A stretch of DNA of 64,000 nucleotides from Actinomycetes bacterium (GTDB taxonomy: Bacteria > Actinomycetota > Actinomycetes > Mycobacteriales > Mycobacteriaceae), in contig JAEYMI010000047.1 in the NCBI GenBank assembly GCA_023461275.1, positions 1 through 64,000 on the forward strand, written 5' to 3'. A program made the translations under genes and the position numbers. The notes below the pieces were generated by a model, which saw nothing but the letters and a program-made list of their open reading frames with translations, had not been told where the DNA came from and searched no databases. Shown one piece after another: positions 20,154-29,609 of the stretch. Every line of letters begins with the position of its first letter. Within the stretch, counting starts at the first letter, position 1.

Positions 20154-23100
20154 GTCTGATTCGGCCCTTTCGTCGGCCCGCCCTGTGTGTGTGCCACTCC
20201 CCCGCGTTCGATCTCTGCCGAATTGTCCACTGCCGCTGCCGCATGTATCCGCAGATCGGTCAACACCGCTCCCAGGACTTCCGGTCCGCCCGCGGCAACG
20301 CCGGGCATCAGGCTCATCAGCGCGGTGGTCAGTGCCGAGTCCTGGTCGGGCAGTGCGGCCGCCATCGCGGTGGTCATCGCGGACAGTGCCGCGAAGGTCA
20401 CGGTTTGTCCGTCATGAGCGGCCGCGACCGAATCCGGTGCGGCGAGCGCGGCCTGGCCCACCAGCGCCGGCAACGCGACCGGCTGCACTGTCTGCGCGAG
20501 CGCGGCGGTCTCCTCGGCGTCGGTGGTGATGGCGATGTCGCCCACCAGGACTCGCGGATCATCGGCGATCACCTCGAGCACCCGCAGGTAGCGCTGCGCG
20601 TACCGATCGACCGTCTTCTCGTCGAAAACGTCAACGGCATAGATCAATTGGGCCTTCATACCGCTCGCCTGTCCGGTGACGGACGAGTCGTTGGCCGAGA
20701 GTGTCAACTGGAGATCAACTTTCGCCGAGGTGAGCTGTTCGGAGACCGGCTCGACGGTCAGGTCGGGTAGCTCGAGGGCTGGCATGGTGAAATTCTGGAA
20801 GGCGAACATCACCTGATAGATCGGATTGTAGGAGGCGTCGGGGGACCCGACGACCGCGGACGCGACAGTTTCGAAGGCGACATCGGCGTTGCCCATGTCG
20901 GCGACATCGTGGTCCCGCACGCGGTTGAGCAACTCGCTGAACTTCTCGTCGTCGCGAAGTGTGGTGCGTAATGCCAAGGTGTTCACGAACATTCCGACCA
21001 TGTCATCGAGCTCTTCATCGGCGCGACCACCGTAGGGTGTGCCAATCACCACGTCACGCGCCCCGCTGAGCCTGCCGAGCAGCACCGCGAACGCGGCATG
21101 CATCACCATGAACAGCGTGGCGTTGTTCTCGCGTGCGACAACCTCCAGCGCTCCGATCACGGTATCGGGGACGGTGAACTCCACCTCGGCGCCGACGAAC
21201 GACCGGGTGCGTGGCGCGAGGCGATCGGTCGGCAACTCGAGCCGCTTCGGTGCGCCGGCCAACCGGTCGATCCAGTAGTCGAGCTGGCGCTGTTCCTCGG
21301 TACGGCCGTCGGCACCCCGGGTGTTGAGCCAGTTCTGTTGCCACAGGGCGAAATCGAGATAGTGGACGCGCAGCGGTTGCCATTGCGGGCGTCGGCCGAG
21401 GCTGCGGGAGACGTAGCTGGTCATCACGTCACGCGCGAGGGGCGCCATCGATGACCCGTCGGCGGCGATGTGGTGGATCACCAGGATCAGGATGTGTTCG
21501 GTCGGCGACAGGGCGAGTACCGCCAGGCGCACCGGTGGACGGCGGGTGACGTCGAAGCCGCGTCCGGCGACCGCTGCGATCGCGTTCTCGAGATCGCCGT
21601 GGTCCCGACTCGATGCGAGCTCGACATAGCGTCGTTCGATCTCGTCGAGCGCTGCGTCGCGCGACATGACGACCTGGACGATCTCGCCGTCGATCATCGG
21701 ATATCGGGTGCGCAGGCTCTCGTGCCGGTCGACCAGGTCCTCGATGGCCCGGCGTAACCCGTCGCGGTCGAGGCTTCCCCGCAGGCGTAGGGCCATCGCG
21801 ACGTTGTATGCCGGCGAGTCGGTATCGGCCTGGTTGATCAGCCACATACCTCGTTGCAACGACGACACCGGGCCCCGATCACCGTGTGCGCGAGCGGTAA
21901 TCGGTGGTCGGCGGCGGGCATCGTTGGTGGCGGCGAACTCGCAGATCTGGCGGACCGTCGGAGCGTCGAAGAGCGCGCTGACTCCGATGTTGCGGTCCAG
22001 AACGGCCGACAATCGGGCAGCGACCTTCGTCGCGCTCAGCGAATTGCCACCGAGAGCGAAGAACGAATCCTGCACGCTCACCGACTCCAGACCCAGGACG
22101 TCGGCAAACACCGTTGCCGCCGCTTCTTCCATCGGTGACTGCGGCGCCACGTAGTCACCGGTCGACGCCGTCGGCGCCGGCAATCGCTTACGGTCCACCT
22201 TGCCCGCGGTGCTCAACGGCATCGTGGGCAGCGGCATCCAGATCGACGGCCGCATGTACTCCGGAAGTCGTTGCGCCACTGTCTGTTGCACGACGCCCAG
22301 GTCCAGGTCGTCGGGTGAGAAATAGGCCACCAGGTGATCGGCGGCCGCCACCTGCGCGACCGTGGCAGCGGTGTGGACCACGCCGGGCACCGACGCGACG
22401 GCCGCCTCGACCTCACCGAGCTCGATCCGCTGGCCACGCAGTTTGACCTGGAAATCGTTGCGCCCCAAGTACTCCAGCTCACCCGAGTTGGACCACTTCA
22501 CCAGGTCGCCGGTGCGGTACAGCCGGGCGCCGGCCGACCCGAACGGATCGGCGACGAATCGTTCTGCGGTCAATGCCGCACGCCCCGCGTAGCCACGCGC
22601 CACCTGGACGCCGCCGAGGTAGAGCTCTCCGGGCACACCGGTCGGCACCGGCCGCAAACGCCAATCCAGCACGTGTGCAGTGGTATTCCACACCGGACGG
22701 CCGATCGGCACCGAAGGCTCGTCTACTGCGACCCGGTGTTCGGTGACGTCGACGGCAACCTCGGTGGGACCGTACAGGTTGTGCAATCCGATGGCCGGTA
22801 GTGCGCGCAGCACCCGCTGTGCGGTGGCCGGCGTGAGCGCCTCGCCGGAGGTGAACATCGTCCGCAGCGCGCTCATGTCCTCCAGGCGTGCGGTGCCGAG
22901 CACATCGATGAAGGTCGACAACATCGACGGCACGAAGTGCAGTACCGACACCCGGCGTTCTTCGATCAGATCAGCGAGATACTCCGGATCGCCATGCCGG
23001 CCCGGCTCCGCGAGGACCAGACAGGAGCCGGTCATCAACGGCCAGAACAACTCCCACACCGAGACGTCGAAGGTGACGGGCGTCTTGTGCAGGACCACGT

Positions 23101-26100
23101 CAGCCGGCGAAAGCGGATAATGTGCCTGCATCCAGGCGATCCGGTTGACGATGGCCGCTCGGGACACCACCACGCCTTTGGGGCGGCCGGTGGATCCCGA
23201 GGTGAACAACGTGTACGCGGCACTCGCACCCATCGGGGCACGACCGGGCAGTTCAGCGGCCGCAGCGTCGAGCTCAGGAGTGGGCCCGGCCGTGTTCACC
23301 GTGACAACCGTGAGATCGTCGCGGCCGGTAAGTGATTCGTGCACCGGCTGCCCGGCGGGAACCAGCACGATGGCCATTCCCGACGTCTCGATCATGTAGC
23401 CGGTGCGCTCGGCGGGCGCCTGGGGGTCCAGCGCGACGTAGTAAGCACCGGCCGCCAGTACCGCGTGTACGGCGACCAACAGTTCGACCGATCTCGGCAG
23501 ACACACACCGACTGCCACCTCGGGGCCCACGCCGATCGACATGAGTTCGCGCGCAAGGTGATCGACCCGGCCGCCGAATTCCTGGTAGTCCACCACCCGC
23601 GAACCCTCGACGAGGGCTGGTGCATGCGGCGTTGCGGCGACCCAGTCGAAGAGCTCGGTGGTGAACGAGGCGCCCGGGACGTCGACCGCGGCTCCCTGCG
23701 ACCAGGATCGGACGGCGTCGTTCTCGGTGCCGGTGAAGTCCAGGAGATCAGCGACCATCGGCATCCGGGGGCCGCTGTCGGCCATCGAGCCCAGGACGGT
23801 CCGGAGGAATCCGGCCAGCCGCGTGATGGTGGGACGATCGAACAGATCTGTGGCGTAGCACAATTCGATCGAGATCTGGTTGGCATGCGGTCCCGCGTCA
23901 CCGTATTCGACGACGCTGGCCGACAGGTCGTACTTCGCCGCCCGCACCCGGGTATCGATGAGCCCCAGCCCCGGATGGGCGTCGAAGACCTGACCGATCT
24001 GGTCGTGCGTCATCACCAGTTCCACCTGGAACAGCGGCGAATGCGCCCGCGACCGGGTGACGCCGAGCGCGCTGACAACCTGCTCGAATGGGACGTCGGC
24101 GTTGCTCATCGCCCGGGCCCGGACCCGATGCGCGCCGGTCAGCAGCGCACCGAGGGTGTCGGTTTCATGAACGTGCGTCCGCAGGACCACGGTGTTGACG
24201 AACATGCCGATCAGCTCGGCGAGGCGGGCATCGTCGCGCCCGGAGACGGCCGTGCCGATCGCGACGTCGCTGCGCTCATTCAGTCTCGACAGCACCACTG
24301 CCAGCGCCGACTGGAAGACGGCGAACAGCGTGACGCCGTGACGGGCGGCCACCTCGCGCAGCCCGTCGACGATGCCTGCCTCGAGCCACATGTCGACGAT
24401 GTCACCGGTGCCCGACGGCGTCGCCGGGCGGGGACGGTCGGTGGGCAGCACGGTCAGCGGTGGCATGCCGTCGAGTTCGGTTCGCCAGAACTCGATCTCA
24501 CGGCTGCTCACCGAGGATTCGTCGGTGTCGGCGCCGAGCATCTCCCGCTGCCACAGCGCGTAGTCGACGTAGTGGGCCGGTAGTGGCCGCCACGCGGGCG
24601 GATGGCCTTGTGCGCGAGCGGCATACGCGGTCAGGATGTCGGTGATCAACGGATTCAGCGACGCGGCGTCGGCGACGATGTGATGCAGCACGACGACCAG
24701 GACATGATCGACGACGACATCGCCGTCGGCGACGCGCACCAGCGTCGACCGGATCGGGAACTGCGACACCAGATCGAATCCCTGGCGGGTGAGGTCGACG
24801 ATCCGCGCGACCTCACCACCGGCGGTGACATCGACCTCGTCGAGAGTGGCCGCCGCGCCGGCCGCCACCATCGGATGGACCACCTGCTCCGGCTCACCAT
24901 CGGTGTCGGGGAAGGTGGTGCGCAGCGTCTGGTGCCGCTCCACCAGGTCGGCGATGGCAGCGGCGAGGGCATCACGATCGAGCTCGGGCCCGAGCCGGAC
25001 CGCACCCGGGATGTTGTACATGCCCGACGACGGGTCCATCCGGTTGATGAACCAGATGCGCGTCTGCTGTAGGCCGAGCGGAATATGTTCCGGCACTACG
25101 ATACCGGTGAGGTCGTGCTCGGGACCGGCGACGTGTGCGGTGGACTGTGCCGCGATGGCGAGCTCACCGACGGTTCGGATCTCGAAGATGTCGCCCACCG
25201 AGATGTCGAGGCCGGAGTCGACCCGCAGTCGTGAGGCGAGCCGGGCCGCGATCAGAGAGTCGGCGCCGAGGGCGAAGATGTTGTCGGCCAGGCCCACCCG
25301 CTCGATGCCGAGGAGATCGGTGATGGTGGCGACGATGGTCTTTTCCACCTCCGACGACGGCGCGATGTATTCCACTGCGGTGTCGCGGCTGATCACGGTG
25401 TCGGGCAGTTCTTTTCGATCCAGTTTTCCCGAACCGTTGACGGGGAACGCGTCGAGGACGGTCACCGCGGCGGGGACCATGTGCGACGGCAGTCGACGCC
25501 GGCAGGTGATGAGCAGCCGGTTGGCCAGTTCCTCGGCGGCCGTAGAGTTGGCGAGCTGCGACTTGACGTAGGCGACGAGCACCGCGGTACCCGGGCGGTC
25601 ATCCACCACTGTGACCGCGCCATCGACGTCGGGGTCGGCCAGCAGGGTGGCGTCGATGTCCCCGAGTTCGACGCGCTGCCCTCTGATCTTGACCTGAAAG
25701 TCACTGCGGCCCAGGTATTCCACTGTTCCGTCGTCGTTCCAGCGGGCCAGGTCACCGCTGCGGTACATCCGTTCGGTGGTGGCGGACTGTTCGGTCGCGG
25801 ACTGATCGGCGGCGAATGGGTCGGCGACGAATCGCTCGGCAGTCAGACCCGTCGCCGCGACGTAGCCGTCGGCGAGTTGCACACCGGACAGATACAGGTC
25901 GCCGGGCACGCCCACCGGCACCGGACGCAGTCGGGCGTCGAGAATCCGGACCGCGCCACCGGGCACCGGGCGACCGATCGGAATGCTCAGATCGCCTGGG
26001 CGGACCACATATTCGGTGATCTCGACGGCAGCCTCGGTGGGGCCGTACAGGTTGACCACCTCGGCCTCGGAACCGGCCAGCACCCGATTGGCCAGCGGCG

Positions 26101-28324
26101 CAGGCAAACTCTCACCCGAGGTGAAGACCCGGCGGACCGTCGCGGGCAGGATCGGCTCGTCGCCGTCGCCCCACACATCGACGAACACCGACAGCATCGA
26201 CGGAACGAAGTGCACCGACGTCACGTTGTGTCGCACCATCGTCGTACGCAGGTAGACCGGATCGCGGTGCCCGTCGGGCCGGGCGATCACCATCCGCGCG
26301 CCAACTCGCAACGGCGCGAACAGTTCCGGGACCGAGACATCGAAGGTGATCGGCGTTTTGTACAGGACGGTGTCCGACGGTGTCAGCGCGTAGTGGTACT
26401 GCCCCCAGGCCAGCCGGTTGACCACAGCGCGGTGGGAGAGCTGTACGCCCTTCGGTGTCCCGGTGGAGCCGGAGGTGAAGATAACGTACGCGGGCAGATC
26501 CGGCGAGTGGTCGACCAGATCCGCATCGGAGCGGTCGGCGTTGTTCGAGGCATCCGACAGCGGCCGATCGAGGAACTCCCGGTCGATGACACACCTCGGG
26601 CGGGCGATTGACAGCACCAGTTCGCGTCGGGCGGCGGGTTGATCGAGGTCGACCGGCACGTAGGCGGCTCCGAGCCCGAGCACCGCGTACACCGCGGCCA
26701 CCTGGTCGGTTCCCCGCGGCAGCGCGACCACCACTCGGTCACCGACACCGACGCCGGCATCGCGTAGTCGACGTGCGATGCCGCGGCGCATCCCATCGAA
26801 CTCGGCATAGGTCCAGTCCCGCGAATCATCGCTGATGGCAACATGATCCGGATTGCGACGCACCTGGTCGGCATACCCGTCGAGGATGCGGCCGGACCCG
26901 ATCTGCTCCGGCGTCCACTGTTGGCGGGGTCCGACGGCGAGGCCGGCGAGTTGGTCGGATTCGCCGTCGATCAACAGGTCGATGTCGGAGACGAGGCGAT
27001 CGGGTTCGGCGATGAAACGTTCGACGAAGGCCAGGAAGCGCCGGTGGTGGATGCTCATCTGCGCCGGCGAGTAGAGGTGCGGGTTGCCGTGCAGGTCGAC
27101 CACCAGCGGTGCGTCGGGTCCTGACTGGTAGAGGTTGATCAGCAGGTCTTCGAGGATGCCCGAGGTGAGGATCCGGTACTGCATCGTGGTGCCGTCGATG
27201 GCGACCTCGTCGTCGAAGAAGACCATGTTGATGGTCGGACCGAACGACACCGATCCGCCGTCGAATCCGGCGTCGCGGCGAATATCGTCCGACCGGTACC
27301 GCTGGTGTCGCAGTGCGCCGGTGAGCTCGAGCTGGGCGTCCCGGATCAGGTCGGCGGCGCTGGACTTCGCGACGTCGCGCAGGCGGATCGGCAGCACGTT
27401 GGACACCATGCCGCCGGACGCCTTGATCTTGGCGGTCGTGCGGCCGGTCACCGGCAGACTCATCACCACGTCGTCGGTTTGGGTCATGCGCGCCAGAAAC
27501 GCACCGAACGCCGCGGTCAGCAATACGGCGATGGAACTGTTCAGTTCGCCGGCCATCGCGTCGAGCCGCGCCTGCAGCTCGGGTGCGAGTTGTCCGCCGA
27601 CGACCACGTTGTCGAACGAAAGCGGCGCGATCTCCGACGATTGGGCCAGCGTCACCCGTTCGGGCAGGTCGGCGACCCGCTCAAGCCAGTGGTCGCGATC
27701 GGCTGCTCGGCGACGACCGGCCTGATAGGCCTGCTCGTAGTCGACGATCTCGGCCATCGTGGCCGGCGTCTTGTCGATCGGAATCTCGTTGCGACGCAAC
27801 GAGTTGTACCGGTCCACGGTACGTCGCATGATGGACAACGCAGCGTATCCGTCGATGATGATGTGGTGTGCCCGGTTGTACCAGAGGGTCCGATCGTCGG
27901 CGACGCGGATGATGGCGATGACGATCAGCTGATCGTTGATGAGGTCGACGGGCCGTCGATACTCCGAGTTCATCCAGGCCATCGCCGCGGCGATCGGGTC
28001 GGCCTCGGCACGCATGTCGAGGATGTCGACGTGCTGGTCGAAATCGAGGTCGACGTACTGCACGGGTACCCCGTCGACGGTGGCGAGCCGGACGAAGGGG
28101 AATTCGACGAGTTTGCCGACGTCGACGCAGCACTGCTCGAGGAGCTCGATATCGAGTCCACCCGGTTCGTGCCGAATATCGACGTATTGGGCGATATTGA
28201 CCGAGTAATCCGGTGACAGGGTTTCGGCGAACCACATTCCACGTTGGGCCGCGGTGAGCGGAAGGACCTCAGCGGTCGCCTCCGATTCACCGAATTCGGC
28301 TAAGCGGTGGTCGGTCGTTGCCAC
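20150..28324 (-). CDS. non-ribosomal peptide synthetase, first subunit (C-A-T-C-A-T-C)
   Basis: Complete NRPS of about 2724 residues. I prefer the GTG at 28324 because GGGAG lies 11 bases before it; an in-frame TTG at 28342 is the alternative. The first C domain (HHIIIDG near 27865, AAQRGMWFAE near the N-terminus) resembles EntF-type initiating C domains, which take an aryl or fatty acyl group rather than an upstream peptide. Next come A1 (code DVPHFSLVEK), T1 (LGADSL), C2, A2 (code DVWHFSLVDK, canonical Ser), T2 (LGGNSL) and C3. The last 150 residues hold a decayed start of an A domain and no carrier. The protein therefore hands its chain to the next subunit, whose GTG start overlaps this stop. 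It lies downstream of and co-oriented with the ABC exporter genes. The product is probably an N-acylated Ser/Thr-rich peptide; this is inferred. Confidence 0.95.
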   Translation of the reverse strand: MATTDHRLAEFGESEATAEVLPLTAAQRGMWFAETLSPDYSVNIAQYVDIRHEPGGLDIELLEQCCVDVGKLVEFPFVRLATVDGVPVQYVDLDFDQHVDILDMRAEADPIAAAMAWMNSEYRRPVDLINDQLIVIAIIRVADDRTLWYNRAHHIIIDGYAALSIMRRTVDRYNSLRRNEIPIDKTPATMAEIVDYEQAYQAGRRRAADRDHWLERVADLPERVTLAQSSEIAPLSFDNVVVGGQLAPELQARLDAMAGELNSSIAVLLTAAFGAFLARMTQTDDVVMSLPVTGRTTAKIKASGGMVSNVLPIRLRDVAKSSAADLIRDAQLELTGALRHQRYRSDDIRRDAGFDGGSVSFGPTINMVFFDDEVAIDGTTMQYRILTSGILEDLLINLYQSGPDAPLVVDLHGNPHLYSPAQMSIHHRRFLAFVERFIAEPDRLVSDIDLLIDGESDQLAGLAVGPRQQWTPEQIGSGRILDGYADQVRRNPDHVAISDDSRDWTYAEFDGMRRGIARRLRDAGVGVGDRVVVALPRGTDQVAAVYAVLGLGAAYVPVDLDQPAARRELVLSIARPRCVIDREFLDRPLSDASNNADRSDADLVDHSPDLPAYVIFTSGSTGTPKGVQLSHRAVVNRLAWGQYHYALTPSDTVLYKTPITFDVSVPELFAPLRVGARMVIARPDGHRDPVYLRTTMVRHNVTSVHFVPSMLSVFVDVWGDGDEPILPATVRRVFTSGESLPAPLANRVLAGSEAEVVNLYGPTEAAVEITEYVVRPGDLSIPIGRPVPGGAVRILDARLRPVPVGVPGDLYLSGVQLADGYVAATGLTAERFVADPFAADQSATEQSATTERMYRSGDLARWNDDGTVEYLGRSDFQVKIRGQRVELGDIDATLLADPDVDGAVTVVDDRPGTAVLVAYVKSQLANSTAAEELANRLLITCRRRLPSHMVPAAVTVLDAFPVNGSGKLDRKELPDTVISRDTAVEYIAPSSEVEKTIVATITDLLGIERVGLADNIFALGADSLIAARLASRLRVDSGLDISVGDIFEIRTVGELAIAAQSTAHVAGPEHDLTGIVVPEHIPLGLQQTRIWFINRMDPSSGMYNIPGAVRLGPELDRDALAAAIADLVERHQTLRTTFPDTDGEPEQVVHPMVAAGAAATLDEVDVTAGGEVARIVDLTRQGFDLVSQFPIRSTLVRVADGDVVVDHVLVVVLHHIVADAASLNPLITDILTAYAARAQGHPPAWRPLPAHYVDYALWQREMLGADTDESSVSSREIEFWRTELDGMPPLTVLPTDRPRPATPSGTGDIVDMWLEAGIVDGLREVAARHGVTLFAVFQSALAVVLSRLNERSDVAIGTAVSGRDDARLAELIGMFVNTVVLRTHVHETDTLGALLTGAHRVRARAMSNADVPFEQVVSALGVTRSRAHSPLFQVELVMTHDQIGQVFDAHPGLGLIDTRVRAAKYDLSASVVEYGDAGPHANQISIELCYATDLFDRPTITRLAGFLRTVLGSMADSGPRMPMVADLLDFTGTENDAVRSWSQGAAVDVPGASFTTELFDWVAATPHAPALVEGSRVVDYQEFGGRVDHLARELMSIGVGPEVAVGVCLPRSVELLVAVHAVLAAGAYYVALDPQAPAERTGYMIETSGMAIVLVPAGQPVHESLTGRDDLTVVTVNTAGPTPELDAAAAELPGRAPMGASAAYTLFTSGSTGRPKGVVVSRAAIVNRIAWMQAHYPLSPADVVLHKTPVTFDVSVWELFWPLMTGSCLVLAEPGRHGDPEYLADLIEERRVSVLHFVPSMLSTFIDVLGTARLEDMSALRTMFTSGEALTPATAQRVLRALPAIGLHNLYGPTEVAVDVTEHRVAVDEPSVPIGRPVWNTTAHVLDWRLRPVPTGVPGELYLGGVQVARGYAGRAALTAERFVADPFGSAGARLYRTGDLVKWSNSGELEYLGRNDFQVKLRGQRIELGEVEAAVASVPGVVHTAATVAQVAAADHLVAYFSPDDLDLGVVQQTVAQRLPEYMRPSIWMPLPTMPLSTAGKVDRKRLPAPTASTGDYVAPQSPMEEAAATVFADVLGLESVSVQDSFFALGGNSLSATKVAARLSAVLDRNIGVSALFDAPTVRQICEFAATNDARRRPPITARAHGDRGPVSSLQRGMWLINQADTDSPAYNVAMALRLRGSLDRDGLRRAIEDLVDRHESLRTRYPMIDGEIVQVVMSRDAALDEIERRYVELASSRDHGDLENAIAAVAGRGFDVTRRPPVRLAVLALSPTEHILILVIHHIAADGSSMAPLARDVMTSYVSRSLGRRPQWQPLRVHYLDFALWQQNWLNTRGADGRTEEQRQLDYWIDRLAGAPKRLELPTDRLAPRTRSFVGAEVEFTVPDTVIGALEVVARENNATLFMVMHAAFAVLLGRLSGARDVVIGTPYGGRADEELDDMVGMFVNTLALRTTLRDDEKFSELLNRVRDHDVADMGNADVAFETVASAVVGSPDASYNPIYQVMFAFQNFTMPALELPDLTVEPVSEQLTSAKVDLQLTLSANDSSVTGQASGMKAQLIYAVDVFDEKTVDRYAQRYLRVLEVIADDPRVLVGDIAITTDAEETAALAQTVQPVALPALVGQAALAAPDSVAAAHDGQTVTFAALSAMTTAMAAALPDQDSALTTALMSLMPGVAAGGPEVLGAVLTDLRIHAAAAVDNSAEIERGGVAHTQGGPTKGPNQT
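20570..21880 (-). other. NRPS C3 domain ending the first subunit (split module 3)
   Basis: The C domain has LQRGMWLINQAD near 21850 and an intact HHIAADGSS near 21465. No A or carrier domain follows in this protein; its A3-T3 partners open the next one. The tail (20153-20570) resembles a degenerate A-domain N-terminus (PDSVAAAHDGQTVTFAAL) and may serve as a docking segment. Confidence 0.8.
21960..25095 (-). other. NRPS module 2 (C2-A2-T2), predicted Ser
   Basis: The C2 catalytic motif reads HHIVADAAS near 24680, with Ala where HHxxxDG normally has Gly. The A2 code is D-V-W-H-F-S-L-V-D-K (FDVSVWEL, SVLHFVPSML, MFTSGEA, LYGPTEVAVD), the standard Ser code. The carrier is LGGNSLSA near 22045. 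Confidence 0.8.
25180..28290 (-). other. NRPS module 1 (C1-A1-T1), initiating, Ser-like pocket
   Basis: C1 sits at the start of the assembly line with no upstream carrier, so it should acylate the first residue (a starter-type role). The A1 core has FTSGSTGTPKG near 26470 and pocket residues in FDVSVPEL, SVHFVPSML, VFTSGES and LYGPTEAAVE, giving DVPHFSLVEK. The carrier motif is LGADSL near 25260. The Ser-like call is uncertain because Trp239 is Pro. Confidence 0.75.
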
Positions 28325-28735
28325 GGGCGTTTCTACTCCCAACGTGTCGATTCTGCGCCCCGTTGATTAGAACTCACGGCCCCCGCTAGCACGTGTTCGT
28401 TCAGGTACCCGATTCAGATCTGTTACCCAGCATAACTACTTTGAAATCGGCCGATCCGTCGCCCGACGGATGACTACCCGAAGTCACTGTGGATATATCG
28501 CGCATCGCGCTGCGAATCGTTACGTGGCAGGTGAGGTGGCGTGAAGCGTCGAACCGGTACGGAGCGTCGACGGTCGATGATCTGCGGCTTGTCGCGACGG
28601 GCGCGGTGACACCCCGCCTGGCGCAGTGGGCGGATCGGCATGCGATCCCCTGCGGGCAGGAGCACAACCTCGACCAACAACGATGAACCATCACACACCA
28701 TTCGACTTAGTAAATTCTCGATTGTCAATACAGGG
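28325..28735. other. 411-bp gap upstream of the NRPS genes, no gene called
   Basis: Lies between the second permease stop and the NRPS start, both minus strand. It holds an 18-bp palindrome (28454-28471). I see no credible coding sequence; the short open frames lack family resemblance and Shine-Dalgarno sites. No match to a DmdR/IdeR iron box (TTAGGTTAGGCTAACCTAA type) was seen. The NRPS pair probably has its own promoter here. Confidence 0.5.
28454..28471. promoter_or_regulatory. perfect 18-bp palindrome, candidate operator of the NRPS genes
   Basis: ATCCGTCG-CC-CGACGGAT has 8-bp arms and a 2-bp spacer, about 130 bp upstream of the NRPS start. No U-tract follows on either strand, so it is more operator-like than terminator-like. 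The binding protein is unknown. Confidence 0.4.
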
Positions 28736-29605
28736 TCATGAGCCGGCCGCAGCTCGCCGGTATCCACGCAGGGCAGGGACGATCGACAGCCCCAGAATGA
28801 CGACTGTCCAAATGACAACCTTGACCAGATCCGAAGCCAGCGGTCCGCCGGCGGCCAGCGAACGCATGACATTGATCGCCGGCGTCATGGGCTGATTGGC
28901 GACCAGCGGCTGCAGCCAGGACGGATAAGCGTCGACGGGCGAGAAGCCCGAGTTGAAGAACATCAGCACGCTGCAGAAAAGCCCCAGGTAGGGCACGATC
29001 GGCGCTCCCGGCGGCGCGTTGACCGCCAGAGCGAGCGTGAACATCGCGAACGCCGCCCCGTAGGCCAGCGCGACGAGGACCAGCCCGATCGCCGGGCCGA
29101 TCCCCTGCGTGAACCGGAACCCGATCAGATATCCCCCGGCCAGCAGGAACAGCGTGGTCACCAGGATGCGGAGCAGATCGGTGAGCACCCGCGACGACAG
29201 GTCCGCCGACCGGTTGATCGGCAATACGTACAGTCGCTCGATCAGCCCGGTGGTGCGTTCGGAATTGAGGCGGATCGCGCCGGCCAGACTGCCGAACATG
29301 GCGCTGATCAGGATCACCAGCGGCACCGTGCCGTAGGCGCTGTTCTGCCCGGTCGCGCGGCCGATGGCATCGCCGAGGACGACCTTGAACATGATCATGC
29401 TGGCCACCGGGAACAGCAGCGACTGCGCCAGCGTGAGACGGTCGCGCAGGTTCACCCGGATCTGCCGGCCGGTCAGCGCACGCGTCTGCGACCACCAGCC
29501 CCGAGCCGACGACTCGGCATGGACGACGGGCGCAACATCGGTCAGATAGGCCGCATTCACGTCTGTCACAGTCTCGTCTGTCACCGTCACGTCTGTCACC
29601 GCCAT
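28736..29605 (-). CDS. ABC-2 type transporter permease (DrrB/DrrC-like)
   Basis: Membrane subunit of 289 residues in a drug- or lipid-type ABC exporter. The start is ATG 29605, only 4 bases after the stop of the preceding permease. After a Val/Thr/Asp-rich cytosolic N-terminus it has about six hydrophobic segments, with the ABC-2 family pattern FGSLAGAIRLNSERTTGLIERLYVLP-like region around its middle (first 20 residues quoted are not exceeded in sense; key residues are the ERTTG and LP motifs). It would pair with the second permease and the DrrA-like ATPase to export the NRPS product. It is the last gene of the exporter set; the NRPS genes follow on the same strand after a gap of about 410 bp. 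Function is inferred from family and context. Confidence 0.88.
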   Translation of the reverse strand: MAVTDVTVTDETVTDVNAAYLTDVAPVVHAESSARGWWSQTRALTGRQIRVNLRDRLTLAQSLLFPVASMIMFKVVLGDAIGRATGQNSAYGTVPLVILISAMFGSLAGAIRLNSERTTGLIERLYVLPINRSADLSSRVLTDLLRILVTTLFLLAGGYLIGFRFTQGIGPAIGLVLVALAYGAAFAMFTLALAVNAPPGAPIVPYLGLFCSVLMFFNSGFSPVDAYPSWLQPLVANQPMTPAINVMRSLAAGGPLASDLVKVVIWTVVILGLSIVPALRGYRRAAAGS

Positions 29606-29609
29606 GCGC

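Noticed and set aside
28401..28694. Small minus-strand gene between the permease and NRPS genes
   Set aside because: No ribosome site, no recognisable domain and poor codon bias; treated as non-coding.
28325..28735. Iron-dependent regulator (IdeR/DmdR) box upstream of the NRPS
   Set aside because: TAGTTATGCTGGGTAA-like sequence near 28430 matches the 19-bp consensus too poorly, so iron control is not supported.
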